From assembly GCA_016932995.1 (NCBI GenBank), contig JAFGBU010000018.1:35801-99800 (forward strand): a DNA stretch of 64,000 nt, written 5' to 3'. Origin of the DNA: Desulfovibrionaceae bacterium (lineage in GTDB: Bacteria > Desulfobacterota > Desulfovibrionia > Desulfovibrionales > Desulfovibrionaceae). The notes under the pieces are model-generated. The model worked only from the letters and a program-made list of their open reading frames with translations, was not told the origin of the DNA and did not search any database. Position numbers and translations under genes: made by a program. This document shows, piece after piece, positions 57,345 to 64,000 of this stretch (its first letter is position 1; every line of letters starts with the position of its first letter).

Positions 57345-57456
57345 TTGACTTATGAAAGCCTTTTGTCTAAAATATGTCAAAAGGCGAGGGCGGCCGGCTG
57401 ACTGCAAACGGCCCGGGAGGGCAGGAGGCCCGGCCCCTTGCGAAAGGGGCCGGGCC
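57345..57456 (+). ncRNA. Possible small RNA: strong promoter followed by a GNRA-capped hairpin
   Basis: TTGACT (57345-57350), 17 bp, TAAAAT (57368-57373): the best promoter for several kb on this strand. It is followed at 57427-57456 by a perfect 13-bp stem with loop GCGA (a GNRA tetraloop). No U tract follows the stem. No plus-strand gene lies beyond; the next gene is the convergent KamA-family gene, whose stop is at 57539. A small RNA or read-through antisense is possible. Confidence 0.35.
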
Positions 57457-57538
57457 GGGCAAGGCCGTTGCGCCGGCCCAAGCGCTGGAGGGCCGGTCGT
57501 GGGCGGTCAAACAGGCCCGACAAGGACCCCGCCAAGGC

Positions 57539-58669
57539 CTAGCGGCCCGGGTCGCGCTTGACGTATTCCAGGCTCAGGCCGGCGATCTGCTCCGCATAGT
57601 CGTCGAACCACAGGGCGTCGGGGTTGCTGCGAAAGACCATGAAGTCGCTGCTGCGGACGCAGTCGAACGAGCGGTGGTAGCGGAAGTAGACGTTTTCCTC
57701 GTCCCTGCCCACGACCTCGATCTTGCCCGTGCTGTGCGACATGGCCAGCCTGGCCCTCTTGGCCAGGCCGGAGCAGTCCATGATCGCGGTCTGGAAGATG
57801 TCGTAGGCCCTCTCGACCGGCACGGTGAAGGCCTTGTTGCCCGAGGTCGGCCGGCAGATGAACACGTAGTACGGCGGAACCCCGGCAAAGGAGAGCTTGC
57901 GGAACAGGGCCCCGAGGACCTCCGGGGAGTCGTTGATCCCCCTGAGCAGGGGGGTCTGGTTGCAGAGCGCCGCGCCGGCCCGGGACAGGATGTCCAGGGC
58001 CGAGACCGCGGCCCTGGTCAGCTCCCTGGGGTGGTTGAAGTGGGTCATGAAGTACAGCTTCCTGCCGGGCAGGCTGTAGCGCTCGATCATCTCGGGCAGG
58101 TCCGGGTCGTCCAGGATCCGGTAGGGGTTGAAGGCCGGCATCTTGGTCCCGATGCGGATGATCCGGACGTGCTCGATCTCCCTGAGCCTGCGGATGTACT
58201 CCCCCAGCTTGCGGGTGGTCATGAGCAGGGGGTCCCCGCCGGTCAGCAGGACATTGGTGATCTCCCGGTGGCCGGCGATGTAGCGCACGGCCTCGTCGAA
58301 AAACAGGCGCACGTGGCTGGTCCGCCTGGTGAAGCGCCGCTTGCGGAAGCAAAACCGGCAGATGGCCCCGCAAACGTCGTTGACCAGAAACAGGGCCGTG
58401 TCCCCGTACTTGTGCTGAAGCCCGGGCAGGACTGTGTAGGACTGCTCGTCGGACGCGTCCAGGCTGCCCCATTCGCCGAGCTCCTCCGGGCTGGGGACCA
58501 CGATCCTGCGGATCGGGTCGTCCGGGTCGTCCCAGTCGATCAGGGACAGGTAGTACTCGTTGGCCCGGAACGGAAAGACCTCCGCAACCTCCTTGACCTC
58601 CCGCCGCTCCTCGGGGCCCAGGCCCTCAAGCCTCTCGACATTGCTTACAAAAGAGGGGTATCGCTTCAT
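57539..58669 (-). CDS. KamA-family radical SAM protein (lysine 2,3-aminomutase-like)
   Basis: 376 residues, starting MKRYPSFVSN. Radical-SAM iron-sulfur motif C100xxxC104xxC107 (CGAICRFCF), then TGGDPLLM and RIGTKMPAFNPYRI, and the KamA-type PPYYVFICRPTSGNKAFTVPVE. The family rearranges lysine to beta-lysine using SAM, [4Fe-4S] and PLP; some relatives act on the free amino acid, others modify elongation factor P, and this one could be either. Shorter than classic aminomutases (about 416), lacking the C-terminal extension. Monocistronic. Confidence 0.85.
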   Translation of the reverse strand: MKRYPSFVSNVERLEGLGPEERREVKEVAEVFPFRANEYYLSLIDWDDPDDPIRRIVVPSPEELGEWGSLDASDEQSYTVLPGLQHKYGDTALFLVNDVCGAICRFCFRKRRFTRRTSHVRLFFDEAVRYIAGHREITNVLLTGGDPLLMTTRKLGEYIRRLREIEHVRIIRIGTKMPAFNPYRILDDPDLPEMIERYSLPGRKLYFMTHFNHPRELTRAAVSALDILSRAGAALCNQTPLLRGINDSPEVLGALFRKLSFAGVPPYYVFICRPTSGNKAFTVPVERAYDIFQTAIMDCSGLAKRARLAMSHSTGKIEVVGRDEENVYFRYHRSFDCVRSSDFMVFRSNPDALWFDDYAEQIAGLSLEYVKRDPGR

Positions 58670-58773
58670 ATCTGCACCTGTAACCCATTGTTTTTAAATA
58701 TTTTTTTATGAAAGGACAACGGCCCGGTTTCAACGTTTAACACGATAACAAAAACACGAGGTCAAGTGAAGGC

Positions 58774-58792
58774 AAAAAAGCCCGCATCGGGC
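58774..58792 (-). terminator. Intrinsic terminator of the thioesterase gene
   Basis: Minus strand: GCCCG ATG CGGGC hairpin (58792-58780) followed by six T. It is 27 bp past the thioesterase stop. Confidence 0.75.
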
Positions 58793-58818
58793 GAAAAAAC
58801 GAGGGGGCCCCTAGGGCC

Positions 58819-59229
58819 CTAGAGGGGGAGGTCGTCCCGCTTGCGGTAGACCAGGCCCTGGAACGCGGCGATGACCTGGCCGGAATCGTCCGAGACCTCC
58901 ACGGCGTAGGAGGCGAGCCTGGAGCCGGCCGAGACCTCCCTGGCCACCGCGGTCAGGACCCCGGACTCTCCGGGCTTGATGAACGAGATGCTCATGTTCA
59001 CGCCCAGGGCCATCTTGCCGCTGGAGTTGGCCGCGGCGCCAAAGGCGAAGTCGGCCAGGCTGAACACGGTGCCGCCGTGGGCCAGGCCCGCGGCGTTCAT
59101 GTGGATGTCGCGGAGCTTGAGTTTGGCCGTGGCCGTTCCCCGGCCCACGGACACGAGCTCCATGCCCAGGTAGCCGGCCAGCTTGTCGTTCCTGGAAAAA
59201 AAGGCCCTCACCCGCTCATGCTTGTCCAT
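58819..59229 (-). CDS. Hotdog-fold PaaI-type thioesterase
   Basis: 136 residues from ATG 59229 (GGAAGG upstream; an ORF start at 59253 lacks support). The hotdog signature HMNAAGLAHGGTVFSLADFAFG, with the conserved Asn-Ala-Gly-x-x-His-Gly-Gly, is that of the PaaI/YdiI acyl-CoA thioesterases; the Asp at the end of the helix is kept. Substrate likely an aryl- or acyl-CoA. Its direction and terminator suggest it is the last gene of the HDOD-kinase group. Confidence 0.85.
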   Translation of the reverse strand: MDKHERVRAFFSRNDKLAGYLGMELVSVGRGTATAKLKLRDIHMNAAGLAHGGTVFSLADFAFGAAANSSGKMALGVNMSISFIKPGESGVLTAVAREVSAGSRLASYAVEVSDDSGQVIAAFQGLVYRKRDDLPL

Positions 59230-59264
59230 GCGCCCTTCCTTGCAACCGTCCAAACGCGCCCCGG

Positions 59265-61448
59265 CTAGCCGGGGCCCCGGCCCAACGCCGAGTCAAGGGC
59301 CTGTTCGATCTCCGCGGGGTCCACGGGTCTGGAGACCACGGCGTCGGCATGCGCCAGGGCCCGGCCGCCCTGCTCCGGGCCGGACATGGCCACGATGACG
59401 GACATCTCTTCGTAGGGGCTCCCTGCCCGCCTCGCAATCCCGGAAAGGTCCACAAGCTCCAGGCCGGGCATGCCCACATCGACGATCAAGCAGTCGAAGC
59501 GCTCCCTGGCCAGAACGTCCAGCAGGCCCTTGGCCGAGGACGCCGTGACCGTGAGGTGGCCCATCGCGGCCAGGCCCTCGGACAGGCTCTCGGCGTATTC
59601 CGGATCGCGGTCGGCCACGATCAGGCGCAGGCCCGACTCGGCCTCGGTCCGCAGGGTCAGCCTTCCGGCGCGGCCCGTGCCCGGGAAATCCAGGCTGAAG
59701 AAGACATCGGTTCCCCGGCCCTCCCTGCTCACGATGGACACGGCGCCGCCCATCAAGGCCACGAGCCGCTTGACTATGCCGAGGCCGAGGCCGGTTCCCG
59801 GGTGCCTCCTGGTGTATGAGCCGTCGATCTGGGTGAAGGGCTCGAACACATACTCCAACTTGTCCCCGGGGATGCCTATGCCCGTGTCCGAGACCCGGAA
59901 CATGATCCTCTTCACGGCCGCGTCCGCCTGTGGGACCAGGGAGACCTCGATGCGCACGCCCCCGGCGTCCGTGAACTTCACCGCGTTGCCCACCAGGTTG
60001 AAGAGCACCTGCCTCAACCGCCCGCCGTCGCCGACGAGCACCTCGGGCACCTGGTCCGAGACCTCGATCCCGAGCGAGATGCCCTTGGCCTCCACCTGGG
60101 TCCCGAAGGCCGTCCTGACGGTCTTGAGCAGCTCGCGTATCTTGAAGGCCTTGTCGCAGATGCGCAGCCGGCCGGCCTCGATGATCGAGAAGTCGAGGAT
60201 GTCGTTTATGACCGCGAGCAGGCTGTCCCCGGACGAGGCCGCGATCTCCAGATACTCCCTGAGCTCCGGGTCCGCGGCCATGGGCTTGGCGAGCTGCAGC
60301 ATGCCCAGGACCCCGTTGAGCGGGGTCCTTATCTCGTGGCTCACATTGGCCAAGAACTCGCTCTTGGCCCGGCTCGCGGACTCGGCCTGCTCCTTGGCCG
60401 CCCTGAGGCTGTCCTCCAGGCGCTTGCGCTCGGTCAGGTCCTGGACAAAGCCCTCGAACCCGGCCTTTTGGCCCGAAGCCCGCCTGACCAGACGCATGCT
60501 GACCGCGGTCCAGAGCCTGGCGCCGTCCTTTCGCCTGGAGGGCATCTCAAAGGACCTCGTCTCGCCCTTGGCCTTGACCTCGGCCACGAGCTCGCGGCAT
60601 TTTTCCGGGTCGTCGAACACCCGGCCGAAGATGTCCGGCGCGGCCCCGATCATCTCCGCGGCGTCGGAGTAGCCGTGCATGTGGGCCATTTCCAGGTTCA
60701 GGTCCAAGAGGGACCCGTCCTCCAGGGCCTGGAAGATGCCCAGGGGGGCCTCCTGATACAGGTTGCGCAGCCGCTCCTCGCTCTGCTGGAGGCTCTCCTC
60801 GGCCTGACGCCTGCCCTTCTTCTCCTCCTTCAAAAGCTCCTTGGACGAGGAGAGCTCGCGGCCCCTGATGCTGATCTGGCGCAGCAGGTCCTGGTTGGAG
60901 CTGCGCAGGGCGCTGTAGAGCTCGTAGCTCTCCAGGGTGTGGGCGCAGGCCAGAAGCACCGCGGTGATGAGCAGCTGCGTGGTGTCGTATATCTCCTCCT
61001 CCCTCTGGCCCAGCACGCCCATGAACATGCCCCTGACCCTGGACTCGGTGGCCAGGGAGTGGAGCATGATCCTGTCCGCGCCGTCCCTGGACGAGACCAC
61101 CACGGGCTTGGTGCGGGCCAAGGCCCAGGCAAAGGTCCGGTCCTCGATGAGCGGCCCGGCCTCGACCTGGAAATAATCGGAAAAGGAGCCCGGCTCGCAC
61201 AGGGCCACCTGGAAGTCGGCGTCTTCCTCGCGGACCAGGAAAAAGCAGACCGCCTTGAACCCGACAAGGCCGCGCATCCTGGCCGCGGCCTCCTCCAGGA
61301 TGGGGACCTGGTTCTCGATGTCCTTGAAGCCCGAGCCGAACCGGGACAGGCAGGAGGACATCTCCAGGGCGTTCAGGGCCTTGCCCTTCTCCTCGCGCAG
61401 GTAGACCACCTGCTCTTCAAGCACCCGGAGCCTGTCCCTGTCGTCCAC
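59265..61448 (-). CDS. Hybrid histidine kinase with GAF-like and PAS input and modified receiver
   Basis: 727 residues, GTG start 4 bp after the HDOD gene. A coiled-coil N-terminus, a GAF-like region (about 40-180), another coiled coil, PAS (about 220-345), HisKA with His371 (FLANVSHEIRTPLNG), HATPase (DTGIGIPGDKL; GTGLGLGIVKRL), receiver with acceptor Asp657 (LIVDVGMPG). In the receiver the conserved Lys is replaced by Arg (VSRPVD), which usually weakens phospho-signalling. No membrane segment. Runs with HDOD gene upstream as an operon. Confidence 0.87.
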   Translation of the reverse strand: MDDRDRLRVLEEQVVYLREEKGKALNALEMSSCLSRFGSGFKDIENQVPILEEAAARMRGLVGFKAVCFFLVREEDADFQVALCEPGSFSDYFQVEAGPLIEDRTFAWALARTKPVVVSSRDGADRIMLHSLATESRVRGMFMGVLGQREEEIYDTTQLLITAVLLACAHTLESYELYSALRSSNQDLLRQISIRGRELSSSKELLKEEKKGRRQAEESLQQSEERLRNLYQEAPLGIFQALEDGSLLDLNLEMAHMHGYSDAAEMIGAAPDIFGRVFDDPEKCRELVAEVKAKGETRSFEMPSRRKDGARLWTAVSMRLVRRASGQKAGFEGFVQDLTERKRLEDSLRAAKEQAESASRAKSEFLANVSHEIRTPLNGVLGMLQLAKPMAADPELREYLEIAASSGDSLLAVINDILDFSIIEAGRLRICDKAFKIRELLKTVRTAFGTQVEAKGISLGIEVSDQVPEVLVGDGGRLRQVLFNLVGNAVKFTDAGGVRIEVSLVPQADAAVKRIMFRVSDTGIGIPGDKLEYVFEPFTQIDGSYTRRHPGTGLGLGIVKRLVALMGGAVSIVSREGRGTDVFFSLDFPGTGRAGRLTLRTEAESGLRLIVADRDPEYAESLSEGLAAMGHLTVTASSAKGLLDVLARERFDCLIVDVGMPGLELVDLSGIARRAGSPYEEMSVIVAMSGPEQGGRALAHADAVVSRPVDPAEIEQALDSALGRGPG

Positions 61449-61452
61449 GGGC

Positions 61453-62706
61453 CTACTTCCCCTCGCCCAAAAAGGCCTTGTTTATCTCGTCCAACTGCCT
61501 AAGGGCCTGCTTTACGGCCGGACCCAAAACGCTCGGCGCGAATCCCGCGGACGCCCAGGCCGTCTCGGACACGGCCGGGACCACGCGGGTGCCGCTGTTG
61601 CCGATGCCCAGGGCTATGGCCAGGATGTCCGCCAGGTGGATGATCGCCGAGTCGATGGGGTTTTTGCCCGCGTCGGGCTTGTGGTGATGCCTGACCATGT
61701 TCCTGAGCGTGGGCGGGAGCTTCCACTCGTTGAACAAGAACCCGGCCACCTCGGTGTGGTCGTAGCCCACGACCTCTTCCTCGACCAGGTGATTGGGCCG
61801 GCCCTCCTTCTCGGACACGGACAGGACCCTGAGCATGGGCTTGGGGATGCGCTGGAGCATGAACAGCTTGCCCACGTCGTGCAGCAGCCCGGCCACGAAG
61901 AACCGCTCGCCCGAAAGCCCGGGCTTGTAGTCGGACAAGACCCTGGCCAGGACGCCGCAGGCGATGGAGTGCTCCCAAAAGGCCTTCATGTCCACGAGCT
62001 CGGGCGGAATGCCCTGGAAGCTGTTGATGACCGATATGCCCAGGGCCAGGGTCGAGAGCTCCTGGGCGCCCACCAGGGCCACGGCCCTGGAGATGGAGTC
62101 GATCTTGGAGGGAAAGCCGTAGAACGGGCTGTTGACCAGCCTCAGGAGCTTGGCGGTGAGACTGGGGTCCTTGCTCACGACCTCGGCGATGTGAAAGGCC
62201 GAGGTGCGCGGGTTGTCCAGGACCTCCACGATCCTGAAGTAGATGTCCGGCAAAGACACCAGCGAGGTGCGGCCCTGGACCAGGTTGTAGGGCGAGGGCA
62301 GGTCCGGAAAGCCCCCGGTGTCCAGGGGGGCCTCGTCCTCCTCGACCGGGAGCCTTGCGGTCTGCAGGGTCCCGGAGATCATGGCCCTGGCCGTGCGCAT
62401 CACGCACAGGTCGTAAAGGTCCCTGACCGGCGGCCTGTCCAGGTCGTTGAGCCGAAAAAGGCCCTTCACCCGCTCCTGGCTCGCCCTGAGGACCTCAATG
62501 GGGATATCCGACAGCCCGGGGCCCTCGCCTTTCTGCGAGCCCGCGCCCACGATCTCGGCCTCGGTGACGCCCCAGATCTTGATGATCCTGAGATGCTTCT
62601 CCTCTATGGTCGCCCCGGCCGGAAGCAGGCTCCTGCCGTTGGCGCCCTTGAGCTCGCTCTCCAGGACCATGCCGGGCTTCAGATCGTCTACAAAAACCTT
62701 GCCCAC
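61453..62706 (-). CDS. HDOD-domain signalling protein with N-terminal DUF3391-like region
   Basis: 417 residues, GTG start behind AAAGGA. VDDLKPGMVLESELKGANGR and LLPAGATIEEKHL form the N-terminal domain seen in front of HD-GYP proteins. The HDOD core has IVEVLDNPRTSAFHIAEVVS, then DPSLTAKLLRLVNSPFYGF and GLLHDVGKLFMLQRI. A partial set of HD residues is left (LLHDVGK; MVRHHHKPDAG), so a phosphodiesterase role is unlikely. First gene of the kinase operon. Confidence 0.87.
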   Translation of the reverse strand: MGKVFVDDLKPGMVLESELKGANGRSLLPAGATIEEKHLRIIKIWGVTEAEIVGAGSQKGEGPGLSDIPIEVLRASQERVKGLFRLNDLDRPPVRDLYDLCVMRTARAMISGTLQTARLPVEEDEAPLDTGGFPDLPSPYNLVQGRTSLVSLPDIYFRIVEVLDNPRTSAFHIAEVVSKDPSLTAKLLRLVNSPFYGFPSKIDSISRAVALVGAQELSTLALGISVINSFQGIPPELVDMKAFWEHSIACGVLARVLSDYKPGLSGERFFVAGLLHDVGKLFMLQRIPKPMLRVLSVSEKEGRPNHLVEEEVVGYDHTEVAGFLFNEWKLPPTLRNMVRHHHKPDAGKNPIDSAIIHLADILAIALGIGNSGTRVVPAVSETAWASAGFAPSVLGPAVKQALRQLDEINKAFLGEGK

Positions 62707-62968
62707 GTCCGAACGTCCTTTGTGCGCAAAAAATCCCTTGCCCCGGGTCGGGCCCTGAGGCCGGCGAAACCCGATCAGGCGGCCTGTATCTCAAGCCATT
62801 TATCCCACGCTCCAGGCCGGTCTGGCAAGACCCGGGCCGGGACGTGCATCAGCGGCTCTCAGAGGTAAAACCCCTTCCTGCACGAACGCGGCGCTGTCAA
62901 GCAAAGGCCGCCCGGCGCGAAGCTCCCGGCCGGTGCGCGCCCGGGCGGCGGGCCATGTTTTTTTTGTA

Positions 62969-62998
62969 TTGCCGCAGGCATTCTTTTTTCTATATAAT
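62969..62998 (+). promoter_or_regulatory. Promoter of the sulfatase-modifying-factor-type gene
   Basis: TTGCCG (62969-62974), 18 bp, TATAAT (62993-62998). The start codon at 63005 is about where transcription would begin, so the mRNA may be leaderless. The rest of 62707-62968 shows no gene. Confidence 0.65.
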
Positions 62999-63004
62999 TT
63001 TATG

Positions 63005-63886
63005 ATGAACTACGCAGTCATTCGAGCTCGCGTCTTTGCCCTCCGCCTTGCCGCCGTCCTGATCGCCTGCTGCCTTGGGCTTGCCCCGGCCGGGGCGGCC
63101 CGGGCCATGGGCCCGGGACCGGACGACGGGCCCGAGGACCAGGCCAAGCCGATTCGGGAATGGCGCGACCCCTTGACCGGCATGGAGTTCGTCTGGGTCC
63201 CGGGCGGCTGTTTCCTGATGGGCTGCGGGCCCTGGACCAGCGAGTGCCACGATGACGAGTCCCCGGTGCACCAGGTCTGCCTGGACGGGTTCTGGATGGG
63301 CAAGTACGAGGTCACCCAAGGCCAGTGGCAGCGCGTGACCGGCGACAACCCGGCCAGCTTTCACAGCGGGCCGCGCTATCCCATAGAGTCGGTCTCCTGG
63401 GTCGATGCCCAGAGGTTCATCGACAAGCTCAACGCCCTGAGCAAGCATCCGCACGGGTTCAGGCTGCCCACCGAGGCCGAATGGGAGTACGCGGCCAGGA
63501 GCGGCGGCAAGCAGGAGAACTATTCGGGCGGCAACGACCCGGACCTGGTCGCCTGGTACGGGGACAGCGCCGGGGCCACCCATCCCGTGGGCCTCAAGGC
63601 CCCGAACGGCCTGGGAATATACGACATGAGCGGAAACGTCTGGGAATGGACCGGCGACGCCTACGACAAGCTCGCCTACAGGAGCGCCCACCGCTACAAC
63701 CCGACAACCGGCGAGGCCGGCGTCCATCAGGTCTGCCGCGGCGGAAGCTGGAACTACGTCAGGCGGTTCATCCGCTGCACCGAACGCAGCCGGGCCTCCA
63801 AGGACTTCAACTACAACGACCTGGGATTTCGCCTGGCCCGGAGCGCGGACGACGAGGACCGGGACCAGCCCGCCTCCAGTCCCTGA
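63005..63886 (+). CDS. Exported formylglycine-generating-enzyme-like (SUMF1/EgtB-type) protein
   Basis: 293 residues from ATG 63005 (ATG 63002 also possible). A signal peptide (VFALRLAAVLIACCLGLAPAG) precedes the FGE-sulfatase domain: FVWVPGGCFLMGCGP, YEVTQGQWQRVTGDNPASF, LPTEAEWEYAARSGG, YDMSGNVWEWTGD, VCRGGSWNY and DLGFRLAR. Such domains are found in sulfatase-activating enzymes and in many structural or regulatory relatives; a Cys in FIRCTERSRA is near the active-site Cys region, but activity is uncertain. Probably translated without a leader. Confidence 0.85.
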   Translation: MNYAVIRARVFALRLAAVLIACCLGLAPAGAARAMGPGPDDGPEDQAKPIREWRDPLTGMEFVWVPGGCFLMGCGPWTSECHDDESPVHQVCLDGFWMGKYEVTQGQWQRVTGDNPASFHSGPRYPIESVSWVDAQRFIDKLNALSKHPHGFRLPTEAEWEYAARSGGKQENYSGGNDPDLVAWYGDSAGATHPVGLKAPNGLGIYDMSGNVWEWTGDAYDKLAYRSAHRYNPTTGEAGVHQVCRGGSWNYVRRFIRCTERSRASKDFNYNDLGFRLARSADDEDRDQPASSP

Positions 63887-64000
63887 AATCCGCCTTTGCG
63901 TCCGGCGCTTTACCTCGACGGCGATTGGCGTATATTGTCTTTGGCGCCCTTTTTTCGCGCAGCGGCCCTGGGGGCCGGTCTGAGCGAGGGGGAGTGGGCC
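63887..64000 (+). other. Intergenic tail of the window with a possible promoter
   Basis: A TATATT-like box (about 63931) in GGCGTATATTGTC, with TTTACC 16 bp upstream, suggests a further plus-strand gene just beyond the window. Nothing else seen. Confidence 0.3.

Noticed and set aside
1..64000. tRNA, rRNA, CRISPR arrays, insertion sequences
   Set aside because: Looked for tRNA-like TTCRA arms, repeat-spacer series and transposase motifs (DDE, HUH, IS signatures); nothing convincing was seen by eye.

Overview
The window is GC-rich chromosomal DNA (third codon positions are nearly all G or C) and reads as a member of the Desulfovibrionaceae, the sulfate-reducing bacteria. The best pointers are a flavoredoxin-type flavin reductase, a TunR-type regulator (recombinase fold fused to TOBE domains), a 2-amino-3,7-dideoxy-D-threo-hept-6-ulosonate (ADTH) synthase-type aldolase, and many PAS histidine kinases, HD-GYP and HDOD proteins. 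No rRNA, tRNA, CRISPR array or insertion sequence was seen.

Layout. 0-4.4 kb: envelope genes (AsmA-like protein, lipoproteins, a TPR protein). 4.6-8 kb: two cyclic-di-GMP genes, one with a wrecked GGDEF active site but an intact inhibitory site. 8-12.6 kb: a complete BMP-type nucleoside ABC importer. 12.6-17.6 kb: a metallo-beta-lactamase, a zinc-ribbon TrmO-like protein, a DJ-1/PfpI protein, a hybrid kinase and a GNAT. 17.7-35.8 kb: short-tailed-phage structural genes in several blocks, interleaved with ordinary host genes (a cyclase-family hydrolase, an HD-GYP protein, a TPR lipoprotein). 35.8-50 kb: kinases, HDOD, metallo-beta-lactamase, TunR with a TauE-type permease, and an NlpC/P60 lipoprotein. 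51.3-52.9 kb: a phage-type LexA/CI-like repressor divergent from a DUF5675-like gene and a small HTH gene. 52.9-55.8 kb: ADTH synthase, a phosphate permease and its PhoU-like partner. 55.8-57.5 kb: a gene-poor tract with an AT-rich island. 57.5-63.9 kb: a KamA-family radical SAM enzyme, a thioesterase, a hybrid kinase, an HDOD protein and a sulfatase-modifying-factor-type protein.

The most notable content is the phage-derived set. It has small and large terminase, portal, scaffold, capsid, tail tube (gp11-like), tail nozzle (gp12-like), tail fibre and a three-TM holin of the type named for gene transfer agents. I find no integrase, polymerase, primase, phage RNA polymerase or recognisable endolysin with them. 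The genes sit in six transcription units. Each is preceded, in its own direction, by the same bipartite element: a GTCAA box, exactly 66 bp, then a -10-like hexamer (TATGAT, TATAAT, TATACT, TATGCT or TAGGAT). I checked the spacing base by base in all six copies, and I found no copy in front of a host gene. This looks like a co-regulated, dispersed, domesticated podovirus. My hypothesis is a gene transfer agent of the short-tailed kind reported for Desulfovibrio (Dd1); the evidence is sequence logic only.
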